This document shows positions 28,084 through 36,975 of a stretch of 64,000 nt of DNA, in pieces. The translations under genes and the position numbers were made by a program. The stretch lies in the NCBI RefSeq assembly GCF_965229315.1, contig NZ_CBDDJA010000002.1, forward strand, positions 2,418,001 to 2,482,000, read 5' to 3'. A model generated the notes under the pieces. It did not search any database, had not been told where the DNA came from, and saw only the letters and a list, made by a program, of their open reading frames with translations. How positions within the stretch are numbered: position 1 is the stretch's first letter; each line of letters starts with the position of its first letter. This stretch comes from Pelomonas sp965229315. Lineage in GTDB: Bacteria; Pseudomonadota; Gammaproteobacteria; Burkholderiales; Burkholderiaceae_C.

Positions 28084-28731
28084 ATGACCGAACTGGCCAT
28101 CCATCCCCTGGGCGAAACGGCGCTGTGCTGCACGCTGCCGGCGCCGCTGTCGCTGGCGCAGCAGCAGCGCATCTGGCAGCTCGCCACCGGGCTGGCCGGC
28201 GTGGTGGGCGTGCAGGACTTGATCCCCGGCATGAACAACCTGACGCTGGTGTTCGACCCGCTGCGCACGCATGCCGCCGACCTGACCGAGGCTGCGCAGG
28301 CGCTGTGGAACAAGCCCCCCGCGCGCCAGAAGGCGGGCCGGCTCGTCCAGATCGGCGTGCGCTACGGCGGCGAGGACGGCCCCGACCTGGCGGACGTCGC
28401 CGCGCATTGCGGCCTCAGCGCCGACGAGGTCGTGCAGCGCCACACGCAGGCCGAGTACGTCGTCTACTTCATCGGCTTCCAGCCCGGCTTCGCCTACCTC
28501 GGCGGGCTGGACGACGCGCTGCACACGCCCCGCCGCGCCGAACCGCGCGTGGCGGTACCCGCCGGCAGCGTCGGCATCGGCGGCGCGCAGACCGGCATCT
28601 ACCCGCTCGCCACGCCCGGCGGCTGGCAGCTCATCGGCCGCACGGCGCTGCGCCTGTTCGACCCGCAGGCCGAGCCGCCCACGCTGCTGGCGCCCGGCGA
28701 CCGCGTGCGCTTCGTCGCGGAGCGCCCGTGA
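28084..28731 (+). CDS. pxpB: 5-oxoprolinase subunit B
   Basis: A 215-residue subunit of the ATP-dependent 5-oxoprolinase (formerly KipI). Family blocks are visible: IPGMNNLTLVFDP near residue 52, VEIGVRYGGEDGPDL-like LVQIGVRYGGEDGPDL, and GFQPGFAYLGGL. PxpABC opens 5-oxoproline to glutamate. Its stop overlaps the pxpC start (GTGA). Confidence 0.94.
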   Translation: MTELAIHPLGETALCCTLPAPLSLAQQQRIWQLATGLAGVVGVQDLIPGMNNLTLVFDPLRTHAADLTEAAQALWNKPPARQKAGRLVQIGVRYGGEDGPDLADVAAHCGLSADEVVQRHTQAEYVVYFIGFQPGFAYLGGLDDALHTPRRAEPRVAVPAGSVGIGGAQTGIYPLATPGGWQLIGRTALRLFDPQAEPPTLLAPGDRVRFVAERP

Positions 28732-29660
28732 TCGAGATCCTGCGGGCCGGCCCGCTGGCGACCGTGCAGGACCTGGGCCGCAACACCTGGCGCGACCGCG
28801 GCATCAGCCGCTGCGGCGCGCTGGACGAACTGGCGCTGGCCCAGGGCAACCTGCTGGTGGGCAACCCGGTCGATGCGGCCGGGCTGGAGTTCACGCTCGG
28901 CCCGGCCACGCTGCGTTTCGATGCGGACGGCTGCATCGCCATCACCGGCACAGATGGGGAGGCCCGCCTCGACGGTCAGCCGCTGTACCCGTGGTGGCGG
29001 CACCGCGTGCGCGCCGGCCAGACGCTCAAGCTCGCCGCGCCGCGCGAGCGCATGCGCAGCTACGTGGCCGTGGCCGGCGGCATCGCCGTGCCCGAGGCGC
29101 TGGGCTCGCGCAGTACCGACCTGAAGGCCGGCTTCGGCGGGCTGGCCGGCCGCGCGCTGCGCGATGGTGACCGGCTGCCGCTGGCCACGCCGGCCGCCCT
29201 GCCCTGGCGCAGGATCGGCATCCGCCCGCCTGCATGGGATTCGACCGTGCGGGTGCTGCACGGCCCGGAGCACGACGAGTTTTCCGCTGCGGCGCGCGAA
29301 GCGTTCTGGGCCGCCGACTGGCAGGTCACGCCGCAGAGCAACCGCATGGGCTACCGCCTCGCCGGCCCGGCCCTCGTGCGCGAGCATGGCGGCGAACTGG
29401 CCTCGCATGGCGTGCTGCCCGGTGTCATCCAGGTGCCGCCGGCCGGCCAGCCCATCGTGTTGCTGGCCGACGCGCAGACGACGGGCGGCTACCCCAAGAT
29501 CGGCGTCGTCATCCGCGCCGACCTGTGGAAACTCGGGCAGTTGCGCCTGGGCGCGCGGCTGCGCTTCGTGCCCTGCACGCCCGACGACGCGGTGGCCGCG
29601 CTGCGCGAACAACGATGGCTGCTGGACCAGATGAGGATTGCGCTATGCATGTCGACCTGA
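28728..29660 (+). CDS. pxpC: 5-oxoprolinase subunit C
   Basis: A 310-residue subunit (biotin-dependent carboxyltransferase-like family, formerly KipA/YbgK) with LATVQDLGR near the start, NLLVGNP, and QSNRMGYRLAGP and TTGGYPKIGVV blocks. GTG start at 28728 overlaps pxpB by 4 bases. It overlaps pxpA by 16 bases, so the three subunits are tightly coupled. Confidence 0.94.
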   Translation: MIEILRAGPLATVQDLGRNTWRDRGISRCGALDELALAQGNLLVGNPVDAAGLEFTLGPATLRFDADGCIAITGTDGEARLDGQPLYPWWRHRVRAGQTLKLAAPRERMRSYVAVAGGIAVPEALGSRSTDLKAGFGGLAGRALRDGDRLPLATPAALPWRRIGIRPPAWDSTVRVLHGPEHDEFSAAAREAFWAADWQVTPQSNRMGYRLAGPALVREHGGELASHGVLPGVIQVPPAGQPIVLLADAQTTGGYPKIGVVIRADLWKLGQLRLGARLRFVPCTPDDAVAALREQRWLLDQMRIALCMST

Positions 29661-30379
29661 ACGCCGACCTCGGCGAAGGCGCGCCCGACGACGACGAGCT
29701 GCTGACGCTCGTCAGCTCCGCCAACATCGCCTGCGGCTGGCATGCCGGCGACGCGCGGCTGATGCAGGCCACCGTCACGGCGGCACTCGCACGCGGCGTG
29801 GCCATCGGCGCACACCCGAGCTACCCGGACCGGGAGCACTTCGGCCGCCGCGAGATGCAGCTCGCACCCGCTGACGTGCGCGCGGACCTGATCTACCAGA
29901 TCGGCGCGCTGGACGCGCTGGTGCGCGCCGCCGGCGGGCGGCTGCACCACGTCAAGCCGCATGGCGCGCTCTACAACCAGGCCGCACGCGACCCGGTGAT
30001 GGCCGACGCCGTGGCCGGTGCCGTGCTCGACGTGGACCCGTCGCTGGCCCTCTATGGCCTGGCCGGCAGCGAGCTGCTGCGCGCCGCCGAGCGCGCCGGC
30101 CTGCGCGCCGTGGCCGAGGTGTTCGCCGACCGCGGCTACCGCGCCGACGGCAGCCTGGTGCCGCGCGGCCAGCCCGGCGCGCTGATCCACGACGCCGATG
30201 AAGCCGTCGCACGCACGCTGCGCATGGTGCGCGATGGCAGCGTCGTGGCCGTCACCGGCGAAACCGTCCCGCTGCAGGCGCAGACCCTCTGCCTGCACGG
30301 CGATGGCCCGCATGCCCTTGCCTTCGCCCGCGCGTTGCATGCGGCCCTCACCCAGGCCGGCGTGCAACTGCGCGCCTGA
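29645..30379 (+). CDS. pxpA: 5-oxoprolinase subunit A (LamB/YcsF family)
   Basis: A 244-residue subunit with the LNADLGE opening, SANIACGWHAGD, IGAHPSYPD, VKPHGALYN and FADRGYRADGSL blocks of the LamB/YcsF family. PxpA acts with PxpBC in opening 5-oxoproline. ATG at 29645 lies within the end of pxpC. Confidence 0.95.
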   Translation: MHVDLNADLGEGAPDDDELLTLVSSANIACGWHAGDARLMQATVTAALARGVAIGAHPSYPDREHFGRREMQLAPADVRADLIYQIGALDALVRAAGGRLHHVKPHGALYNQAARDPVMADAVAGAVLDVDPSLALYGLAGSELLRAAERAGLRAVAEVFADRGYRADGSLVPRGQPGALIHDADEAVARTLRMVRDGSVVAVTGETVPLQAQTLCLHGDGPHALAFARALHAALTQAGVQLRA

Positions 30380-30428
30380 ACCCGCACGACGGGCTTTCTC
30401 ACTGCTGCCCCGCCCTGCCGACCTCCCG

Positions 30429-31415
30429 ATGCAAGACCAACTCTTCGGCGGCGAGCTGCCCGCCAGCCGCCCACGCGGCGTGCAACCCCTGCCGCCCCAG
30501 GCGGACGACCAGACGCTGGCCGCCGCGCTGTCACCCCACGTCCACCTCGGCACGTCGACCTGGAGCTACCCCGGCTGGCAGGGCCTGGTGTGGGCCGGCC
30601 GGCACAGCGAGGCGACGCTGTCCAAGACCGGCCTCACGGCCTACGCGGCCCACCCGCTGCTGCGCGCCGTGGGCATCGACCGCGGCTTCTACCGGCCACT
30701 GGCGGCCAGCGAGTTCGAGCGCCACGCGCAGCAAGTGCCACGGGGCTTTCGCTTCACCGTCAAGGCGCCCAGCCTGGTCACCGACGCGCTGCTGCGCAGC
30801 GAGGACGGCCGCGGCCAACAGCCCAACCCGCTGTTCCTGGACGCGACAACAGCGCTGCAGGACTTCATCGAGCCGGCCTACGAAGGCCTGGGCACCACGC
30901 TCGGTGCGCTGGTCTTCCAGCTCAGCCCGCTGCCCCCGCCCCTGCTGGCGAACATGACGGCAACACTGGACCGGCTGCATGCGCTGCTGCTGGCGCTGCC
31001 CAAGCCGCCGCACGGCGTCCTCGCCGTGGAAGTTCGCAACCCGGAATGGCTGGTGCCGGACCTGGCCTCGCTGCTGCGCGACACCGGCGCGACCTATTGC
31101 CTGGGCCTGCACCCCAAGCTGCCGCCGCTGCAGGACCAGCTGCCGCTGCTGCGCGCGTTGTGGCCCGGCCCGCTGGTGGCGCGCTGGAACCTGAACCGCC
31201 TGCACGGCCCCTACGGCTATGAAGACGCCGAGAAGCGCTACGGCGAGTTCAACGAGATGCTGGACCCCGACCCGGACACGCGCGCCGCGCTGGCGCGCGT
31301 CATCCGCGGCACGGCCGGCGCCGGGCAGGACGTGTTCGTGACCATCTCCAACAAGGCCGAGGGCTCGGCGCCGCTGAGCGTGCGGGCACTGGCGCAGGCC
31401 ATCGTGGCCGGCTGA
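30429..31415 (+). CDS. DUF72 domain-containing protein
   Basis: A 328-residue DUF72 protein. Family marks are LGTSTWSYPGWQGLVW, a VKAPSLVTD-type segment, VFQLSPLPP, EVRNPEWL and a C-terminal SNKAEGSAPLSV stretch. Function is unknown. It follows pxpA by 49 bases in the same direction and may share its transcript. Confidence 0.9.
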   Translation: MQDQLFGGELPASRPRGVQPLPPQADDQTLAAALSPHVHLGTSTWSYPGWQGLVWAGRHSEATLSKTGLTAYAAHPLLRAVGIDRGFYRPLAASEFERHAQQVPRGFRFTVKAPSLVTDALLRSEDGRGQQPNPLFLDATTALQDFIEPAYEGLGTTLGALVFQLSPLPPPLLANMTATLDRLHALLLALPKPPHGVLAVEVRNPEWLVPDLASLLRDTGATYCLGLHPKLPPLQDQLPLLRALWPGPLVARWNLNRLHGPYGYEDAEKRYGEFNEMLDPDPDTRAALARVIRGTAGAGQDVFVTISNKAEGSAPLSVRALAQAIVAG

Positions 31416-31416
31416 A

Positions 31417-32154
31417 TCAACCGCGCATGCTGCGGCGCCGCAGCGCGATCGCGGCCATGCCCAAGGCCAGCAGCAGGCCGGCCGAGGGTTCCGGCACGGC
31501 GTTGATCTGCATGGAGAAGTTGTCGGCGTAGCCGTTCAGTGTGAGCGTGTCGCCGGGCGGGTAGCCGGCCGCGATGCCGCGCATCGCGAAGCCCAAGCCC
31601 ATCGCGCCACTGGCGAAGTCCGGGTGCACGCTCATGTCCAGCGTGTTGGCCGAGAAGTCGAACAGGCCGAAATCCGCCGCCTGCAAGCCGTTCATCGTGA
31701 TCGTCACGTAGCCGGTCGGCGCCACCGGCGCGGACACGGCCATGTAGTAGGCGCCGTTCTGCAGGATCAGCGCGCGCGCGGTGATGGTGGCGCCGGCCAG
31801 CGGCACGCCGCCGTCGTTGAAGTCGATGGCGCGGTCCAGCGAGAAGTCGATGCCCGCGATGGCGCCCGACACCGCCGGGTCGTAGCTGAAGCCGCCGTAG
31901 ATGTAGCCAGCCGTCCACGAGTAGCCGTCCTGGCCGGTCAGGGCACCGGTCAGCGCCTGCAGGCCCGTGCCGGGGTTGCCGCTGGCCGTCTGGCTCGTCG
32001 TCAGCGTGGTGCCCGGCTGCAGGTACAGCGGCGCGGCCGAGAACTGCGCCGGGTCCATCACGCCATCGGTGAACTGGACCGAAGCGAACGCGGCGGCCGG
32101 CAACAGGCAGGCCACCGAGGCAGCGCGCTTGAAAAGGGTGAGAGTCAAGGTCAT
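31417..32154 (-). CDS. PEP-CTERM sorting domain-containing exported protein
   Basis: A 245-residue exported protein with an N-terminal signal peptide (LFKRAASVACLLPAAAFA) and a C-terminal PEP-CTERM signal: VPEPSAGLLLALGMAAIALRRR. That signal directs exosortase processing in Burkholderiales and relatives. The body is rich in Gly, Thr and Asn with no recognised domain. ATG at 32154 has GGAGG before it; no upstream extension is supported. Confidence 0.9.
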   Translation of the reverse strand: MTLTLTLFKRAASVACLLPAAAFASVQFTDGVMDPAQFSAAPLYLQPGTTLTTSQTASGNPGTGLQALTGALTGQDGYSWTAGYIYGGFSYDPAVSGAIAGIDFSLDRAIDFNDGGVPLAGATITARALILQNGAYYMAVSAPVAPTGYVTITMNGLQAADFGLFDFSANTLDMSVHPDFASGAMGLGFAMRGIAAGYPPGDTLTLNGYADNFSMQINAVPEPSAGLLLALGMAAIALRRRSMRG

Positions 32155-32501
32155 GGCGTCCTCCGTGACGTCGCAACGACGCGACCCGCAAGGCGTTGCA
32201 CGGCCCATGCCACGCAGCGCGCCATTCCGGCGCTGCCGCGCCCGCGACGCCAGTGCGGCACACCCAGGTGACGAGCAGGTGACGAGCGGCTGCAGCACCC
32301 ATGGGCGGCGGCTCACCGGTGCGCCACTGTCAACGCGGCCGACACCCCCAGGATGGCACGACCGATCAGACCTTTCCTACAGATCGCCTCCACCTGCACC
32401 GACCCGCACGGCCCGCGGCGCCACGCACAGTGAGGGAACCGCGGCGCCGATAGCCGTGGACCGGGCACCGCCCGGCATCCCCATCACACCAAGGAGTCCA
32501 C
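32155..32501. other. 347-base gap upstream of csbD
   Basis: It separates two divergent genes. Tandem 11-base copies lie at 32265-32286, and a 10-base CCGCGGCGCC string occurs twice near 32416 and 32440. A ribosome-binding site (AAGGAG) stands before csbD. No RNA gene or clear promoter was recognised. Confidence 0.45.
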
Positions 32502-32729
32502 ATGAACTGGGATCGCATCGAAGGCAACTGGAAGCAAGTCACCGGCAAGGCCCGTGAGCAATGGGGCAAGCTGACGGACGACGACCTCGCCGTCGTCGCC
32601 GGCCGCCGCGACCAGCTCGCCGGCAAGATCCAGGAGCGCTATGGCGTGGCCAAGGACGAGGCCGAGAACCAGATCGCCAGCTGGGAACGCAAGGCGACCG
32701 ACAGCTGGTTCAACAAGGACAAGGTCTGA
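32502..32729 (+). CDS. CsbD family stress-response protein
   Basis: A 75-residue CsbD-family protein: it opens MNWDRIEGNWKQVTGKAREQWGKLTDDDL and ends in a YGVAKDEAENQI helix. Its function is unknown; family members are often induced by stress. AAGGAG precedes the ATG and a strong terminator follows. Confidence 0.92.
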   Translation: MNWDRIEGNWKQVTGKAREQWGKLTDDDLAVVAGRRDQLAGKIQERYGVAKDEAENQIASWERKATDSWFNKDKV

Positions 32730-32760
32730 CACGCCGGGCCGTCATGGCCCGGCCTCGAAG

Positions 32761-32785
32761 AAAAACCGCCCTCGGGCGGTTTTTT
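32761..32785 (+). terminator. terminator after csbD
   Basis: A CCGCCC/GGGCGG stem with a TC loop, flanked by five A and six T. It lies 31 bases after the csbD stop. Confidence 0.85.
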
Positions 32786-32822
32786 GATGCGCCCTGTTCG
32801 GCGCCTCAGCCCGCATGCGGGT

Positions 32823-33005
32823 TCAATGCCGCTTGGGCGGCTGGGGCAGGTTGCCGCCCTCGGCCTCCCAGCGGTGCACATCGTCGCGCTGGCGGCGATG
32901 TTCGTCATGCGCGCGGCGCACTTGGTGGCGGTGATTGAGATGCTTGGCCAGCTTGGCGGCCAGCGTGGATGCGGCGACAAGGGCGAGGACTTGCTTGAGG
33001 AACAT
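32823..33005 (-). CDS. small protein with N-terminal span and His/Arg-rich tail
   Basis: A 60-residue protein I do not recognise. The N-terminus (LKQVLALVAASTLAAKLA) could be a signal or membrane anchor, and the rest is rich in His, Arg and Asp. AGGAG precedes the ATG at 33005; an upstream ATG at 33053 lacks one. It faces csbD and is convergent with its terminator. Expression is plausible but not proved. Confidence 0.55.
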   Translation of the reverse strand: MFLKQVLALVAASTLAAKLAKHLNHRHQVRRAHDEHRRQRDDVHRWEAEGGNLPQPPKRH

Positions 33006-33200
33006 GGCGGTGTCTCCTGGGCGAGATGGTGTCCCGGTCATGTTCAGCGCCATCCGTGCCGGCGATGGTCAGCGGGCAGCGCCTGCCGGCGTAGGACGGC
33101 ACCAGCCTCGTCCTACAGACGGACCGGCCATCGGCCGCCAAGGCGCGGCCCCGCACCGCGGACACACTGCGCTGCATGACACCTGCCTGGATATTCCGCG

Positions 33201-34106
33201 ATGCGGCTCGCTAGGGACTTGCGCGCACTGCGCCGCGTGGTCTACCTGACCGTCGACGGCTTCCTCAGCGACCGCGGCCCGCGCATGGGCGCGGCGCTGG
33301 CCTACTACACGCTGTTCTCGCTGGCGCCGCTGCTGCTCATCGTGGTGTCCGTGGCCGGCCTCATCTGGGGTGGCGACGCGGTGCGCGGGCAGCTGGGCGG
33401 CCAGCTCGACGGGCTGCTGGGGCCCGCGGCCGCCGCGACCGTGCAGGAGATGCTGCGCAGCGTGGCCTGGCCGGCGGGCGGCTGGCTGCACACGGTCATC
33501 GGCCTGGGCCTGATGCTGGTCGGCGCCACGACGGTGTTCGCCGAGCTGCAGGACGCGCTGGACACCATCTGGCGCGTGCCCATGCGGCCCGTGCAGGGCT
33601 GGCAGAACTGGCTGCGCACGCGGCTGCTGAGCTTCGGCCTCATCCTCGGGCTGGTGTTCCTGCTGCTGGTGTCGCTGCTGCTGGGCGCGCTGCTGGGCAC
33701 CGCGCAGGCCTGGTGGCAGCCATGGTTCGGCGGCTGGCTGCGTGTGGCAGCCATTGCCAACGCCATCGTCAGCCAGGGCCTCGTGGTGGCGGTGTTCGCG
33801 CTGATCTTCAAGTGGATGCCGCGCGCCCGCGTCGCCTGGAAGGACGTGCTGCTGGGCGCCCTCGTCACGGCCGGCCTGTTCGAGCTGGGCCGCTGGGCCA
33901 TCGGCAGCTACCTGCAGCACAGCGGCGTGGCCTCGGGCTTCGGCGCGGCGGCGTCGGTCGTGGCGCTGCTGGTGTGGGTGTACTTCTCGGCGCAGATCCT
34001 GCTGGTCGGCGCCGAGTTCACCTGGGCCTATGCCCGCGTGCTCGGCTCGCGCCGGCACCTGGACGAGGGCGGCGAACTCAGCCCTGCAAAGGCCAGCGTG
34101 CGATGA
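33201..34106 (+). CDS. YihY/virulence factor BrkB family membrane protein
   Basis: A 301-residue inner-membrane protein of the YihY/BrkB family, historically mislabelled ribonuclease BN. Six or so spans are visible, with family blocks AALAYYTLFSLAPLLLI, the TTVFAELQDALDTIW segment, and SGVASGFGAAASVVALLVWVYFSAQILLVGAEF. Function is uncertain. Its end overlaps the convergent RNA ligase-like gene by 29 bases. Confidence 0.92.
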   Translation: MRLARDLRALRRVVYLTVDGFLSDRGPRMGAALAYYTLFSLAPLLLIVVSVAGLIWGGDAVRGQLGGQLDGLLGPAAAATVQEMLRSVAWPAGGWLHTVIGLGLMLVGATTVFAELQDALDTIWRVPMRPVQGWQNWLRTRLLSFGLILGLVFLLLVSLLLGALLGTAQAWWQPWFGGWLRVAAIANAIVSQGLVVAVFALIFKWMPRARVAWKDVLLGALVTAGLFELGRWAIGSYLQHSGVASGFGAAASVVALLVWVYFSAQILLVGAEFTWAYARVLGSRRHLDEGGELSPAKASVR

Positions 34107-34620
34107 CGTCGTGCCGCGTGGCGCCCTGCGGGCTGCGCACCAGCACGAACTCGCTCGCCACCCAGCCCGGCACGTCCACAGGCCATGCGGGCGCGCTGCG
34201 CTTGTCGTAGCGCAGCGTCAGGTGGGGCTCGTAGCCCTTGTCGACGGGTTGGCCGTGGGCCGCCAGGCGGTCGGCCAGCGCGTCGCGCAAGTCGCGCACC
34301 GCCTCCAGGCCCTGGCCGCCGGTCAGCACGAAGGGGTGCTGGCGCGCGCCGTCGCCACCCCAGCTCTCCAGTCGTTCGAAACCGAGGTCGAACGCCGGCC
34401 GCACCACCTCGGACGCCGCGCGCCCTGCCACCGCGACGCGCTGCGGATCGGGCTCGCCGTCACAGAAGCCGAAGTAGTGCAGCGTGATGTGAAAGATGCG
34501 GCTGGGCCGCAGCCGTGCCGGCAGCCCGCGCGCCCTGTGCTCGGCTTCGACGACGCGCGCGATGCGCTCGGCCGTCGCTTCGTCCGGCCGCAGCGCGAAG
34601 AACAGCTTGTGGCCAGGCAC
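34078..34620 (-). CDS. 2'-5' RNA ligase/phosphoesterase family protein
   Basis: A protein of about 180 residues with the two HxTx-type motifs of the 2H phosphoesterase family: HITLHYFG and HLTLRYDK. LFFALRPDE near the N-terminus matches ThpR/LigT relatives, which act on RNA 2',3'-cyclic ends. I use the GTG at 34620 because it gives a family-like N-terminus; an ATG at 34674 would overlap the upstream gene by 50 bases. Substrate is not established. Confidence 0.85.
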   Translation of the reverse strand: MPGHKLFFALRPDEATAERIARVVEAEHRARGLPARLRPSRIFHITLHYFGFCDGEPDPQRVAVAGRAASEVVRPAFDLGFERLESWGGDGARQHPFVLTGGQGLEAVRDLRDALADRLAAHGQPVDKGYEPHLTLRYDKRSAPAWPVDVPGWVASEFVLVRSPQGATRHDVIARWPLQG

Positions 34621-34624
34621 GGCG

Positions 34625-34843
34625 TCAGTTCGTCGCGGCAGAGGCGGCGTCCGCCGTGGCACGGGCTGCGGCATCCACGGCGTTCTGCACCTGCTGACCC
34701 ACGACCTGCGGCTGTGGCAGCGCGCCGGCCGGGGCGCTCGCGCCGACGGGCGCGGGCCTCAACGCCGTGGCCTGCTTCCTGGCCAGCGACAGCACGATGG
34801 CGGCAAGGATGACGAGGGCGAGGAGGCTGAAGGCTGCACGCAT
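34625..34843 (-). CDS. small single-span membrane protein
   Basis: A 72-residue protein with an N-terminal span (FSLLALVILAAIVLSLA) and an Ala/Pro/Gln-rich remainder. I do not recognise it. ATG at 34843 follows an AGA-rich sequence; longer upstream starts would run back toward the regulator gene and are unsupported. It sits between the HTH-TPR regulator and the RNA ligase-like gene in one direction. Confidence 0.6.
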   Translation of the reverse strand: MRAAFSLLALVILAAIVLSLARKQATALRPAPVGASAPAGALPQPQVVGQQVQNAVDAAARATADAASAATN

Positions 34844-34868
34844 GTCTTTCTCCGAAAGGGTCGCCTGA

Positions 34869-36140
34869 TCAGGCCAGCGAGGCTTCGCCGAACACATCGT
34901 GCAGCAGCGCCCGCCCGGCCGGGTGCTGCGGCAGCCAGTGCGCATGCGCCGGGTCGCGCAGCACCATGGCCATCATGCCGCAGCGCTCGTCCACGGCGGC
35001 ACGCAGCAGCGCCGCGGCACGGTCGTGTTCGCCCAGCGCAGCCAGCGGCGCCGCGTAGAGCGCCGCCTCGCCGGCCGTCGTGCGCGAGCACAGCAGCGCG
35101 GTGTCGACGATGTCCAGCGTCGCCTCGCGGCGGCCCAGGCGCGACAGCACGAAGGACGCCACGGTCCAGACGAAGGGCGGCGTGTCCAGCCCCTGCGTGA
35201 GGCGCAGCGCCGCCGCCTCCAGCTCGGGCTGCGGCGCCACCATGGACTGGATGGCCAGCGAGAACGCCAGCGTCAGCAACTGGCCGGGGTTGTCGCGCAC
35301 GGTGGCCTGCGCCTCGGCCACCGCCTCGGCACCATGGCCGCCCTGCACCAGCGCGCGCGTCAGCGTCATGCGCACGTGCAGCGCGTGCGGCGCCAGCTCG
35401 CGCACGCGGCGCAGGCGCGCCACGGCGCCCGCTGCGTCGTCGGTGTAGAGCAGGTGGCGCGCAAAGCCCAGCAGCGTGTCGGTGCCGTCGGGGTCGGCGG
35501 CCAGCGCCAGCTCGAAGCTGCGCCGCGCCTCGTCGAAGCGCCAGGCCATGTCCAGCAGCGCGCCGCGGACGGCGTGCAGGCCGGGCAGCCCTGCGTCCAG
35601 GCCGTCCAGCGCGGCCAGCCCTTCCGCAACGGCGGCCGGCGTCGCCAGGTGGCCCCAGCCCACGGCGATGGCGAGCGCGTCGCCCAGCGCCACGCGGGCC
35701 GGTCCGAAGGACGGTGACTCGCGCACCAGGTCGCGCAGCAGCTCGATGGCCAGGCCCATGGCGGCCGGTGTGCGCTGCTGCATGAGCTGGCGGGCGTGGG
35801 CGTGGCTGTCCAGCGCCTGGGCGCTCGGGGCTGCGGGCACCGGCGCGGCCTGGTCCACCAGCCGGTAGCCCAGCCCGTAGACGGCCTCGACCTGCACGCC
35901 ACGCGGCTGCAGCAGCTGGCGCACGCGGCTGATGCAGCGCGCCAGGCTCTCGTCGGACATCTCGCGGCCGGCCCAGGCCTGGGCGGCGAACTCGTCCTTG
36001 CGCACGACCCCCGGTGCACGCGCCAGCAGCAGCCGCAGCACGGCCCGCTCCTTGGGCGGCAGCTTCAGCGCCGTGCCATCGGCCTGCAGCAGGCCGGCGT
36101 CGTCCAGCGCGAGCGCAGTCGTCGGGGTTTGTCTCGACAT
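34869..36140 (-). CDS. winged-helix (OmpR-type) transcriptional regulator with TPR-like C-terminus
   Basis: A 423-residue protein. Residues ~5-100 form a winged-helix DNA-binding domain of the OmpR/CadC type (LPPKERAVLRLLLARAPGVVRKDEF, SDESLARCISRVRQLL, VYGLGYRLV). The rest is a chain of Ala-rich helices that looks like TPR repeats (for example SFELALAADPDGTDTLLGFARHLL). It has no receiver domain or membrane span, so it is not a classic response regulator. It is divergent from a PEP-CTERM protein 104 bases away. Confidence 0.83.
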   Translation of the reverse strand: MSRQTPTTALALDDAGLLQADGTALKLPPKERAVLRLLLARAPGVVRKDEFAAQAWAGREMSDESLARCISRVRQLLQPRGVQVEAVYGLGYRLVDQAAPVPAAPSAQALDSHAHARQLMQQRTPAAMGLAIELLRDLVRESPSFGPARVALGDALAIAVGWGHLATPAAVAEGLAALDGLDAGLPGLHAVRGALLDMAWRFDEARRSFELALAADPDGTDTLLGFARHLLYTDDAAGAVARLRRVRELAPHALHVRMTLTRALVQGGHGAEAVAEAQATVRDNPGQLLTLAFSLAIQSMVAPQPELEAAALRLTQGLDTPPFVWTVASFVLSRLGRREATLDIVDTALLCSRTTAGEAALYAAPLAALGEHDRAAALLRAAVDERCGMMAMVLRDPAHAHWLPQHPAGRALLHDVFGEASLA

Positions 36141-36244
36141 GAACTAGGGGGCGGTCATCAGGATTTCATCAAGCTTGCGCGAACGGCGACTCCTAGCATC
36201 GTCGCCGTGACGCCGGGAGATGGTCTTCCGGCCTGAAGCATTCG

Positions 36245-36913
36245 ATGGAGTTCCTCATGGTGATTGTCAATCGTTGGCGTGCGTGCCTCGCCGGTGTCCT
36301 CTGCGCCTTCAGCCTCGCCAGCCCGGCCAGCGCCGACACGCTGCTGGACACCGGTGCGCCGGAAGGCGGCTTCTTCGGCTACTGGGGCTACGACGTGTTC
36401 GTCGGCCAGTCCGTCACCATCGGCTTCACGGCCGCGCAGACCTACTCGTTCGACTCGGTCGGCATCTGGCTGATGAGCAACGACTTCGACAACCCCGGCC
36501 GCACGCTGACCGTGTCGCTGCAGAGCGGCGCGACGGCGCCGTCGGGCACGGTGTTGGAATCGTGGACGTTCGCGACCACGGCGGTCGGCTGGTCGCCGGT
36601 GCTGGAGACGCTGAACTCGGTGCTGCACCCGACGCTGCAGGCCGGCACGCAGTACTGGATCGTCGCCGAGTCCACCGAGGAGCCGTTCGTCGATCCGGTC
36701 TGGGTGATCGCCAGCAACGGCGGCACGTACACGGTGGGCAACATCGATTTCACGTCCAGCCCGGCCTGGCAGATCGGCCCGGGCACCGCGGCGCCCGGCA
36801 CCATCATCTCGGCGACGCCGGTGCCCGAGCCCAGCGCGCTGCTGCTGGCCGCCGTGGGCGCACCGCTGCTGCTGGGCGTCGCCCGCCGCCGCGCCCGCGC
36901 GCAGCAGGCCTGA
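36245..36913 (+). CDS. PEP-CTERM sorting domain-containing exported protein
   Basis: A 222-residue exported protein with a signal peptide (ACLAGVLCAFSLASPASA) and a C-terminal PEP-CTERM signal: VPEPSALLLAAVGAPLLLGVARRR. The middle is Gly/Thr/Trp-rich and resembles choice-of-anchor-type extracellular proteins, with no catalytic motif. ATG at 36245 follows GCATTCG; an in-frame ATG at 36257 is also possible. It is divergent from the HTH-TPR regulator, which may control it. Confidence 0.88.
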   Translation: MEFLMVIVNRWRACLAGVLCAFSLASPASADTLLDTGAPEGGFFGYWGYDVFVGQSVTIGFTAAQTYSFDSVGIWLMSNDFDNPGRTLTVSLQSGATAPSGTVLESWTFATTAVGWSPVLETLNSVLHPTLQAGTQYWIVAESTEEPFVDPVWVIASNGGTYTVGNIDFTSSPAWQIGPGTAAPGTIISATPVPEPSALLLAAVGAPLLLGVARRRARAQQA

Positions 36914-36975
36914 GCCGTTCAGAGATGCGCGGCCCCTCCCGGGGCTGCGCGTTCAACCGCACGTGCGACCGACGG

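Noticed and set aside
32265..32286. Tandem 11-base repeat upstream of csbD
   Set aside because: Only two copies and no associated signal; not enough for a functional call.
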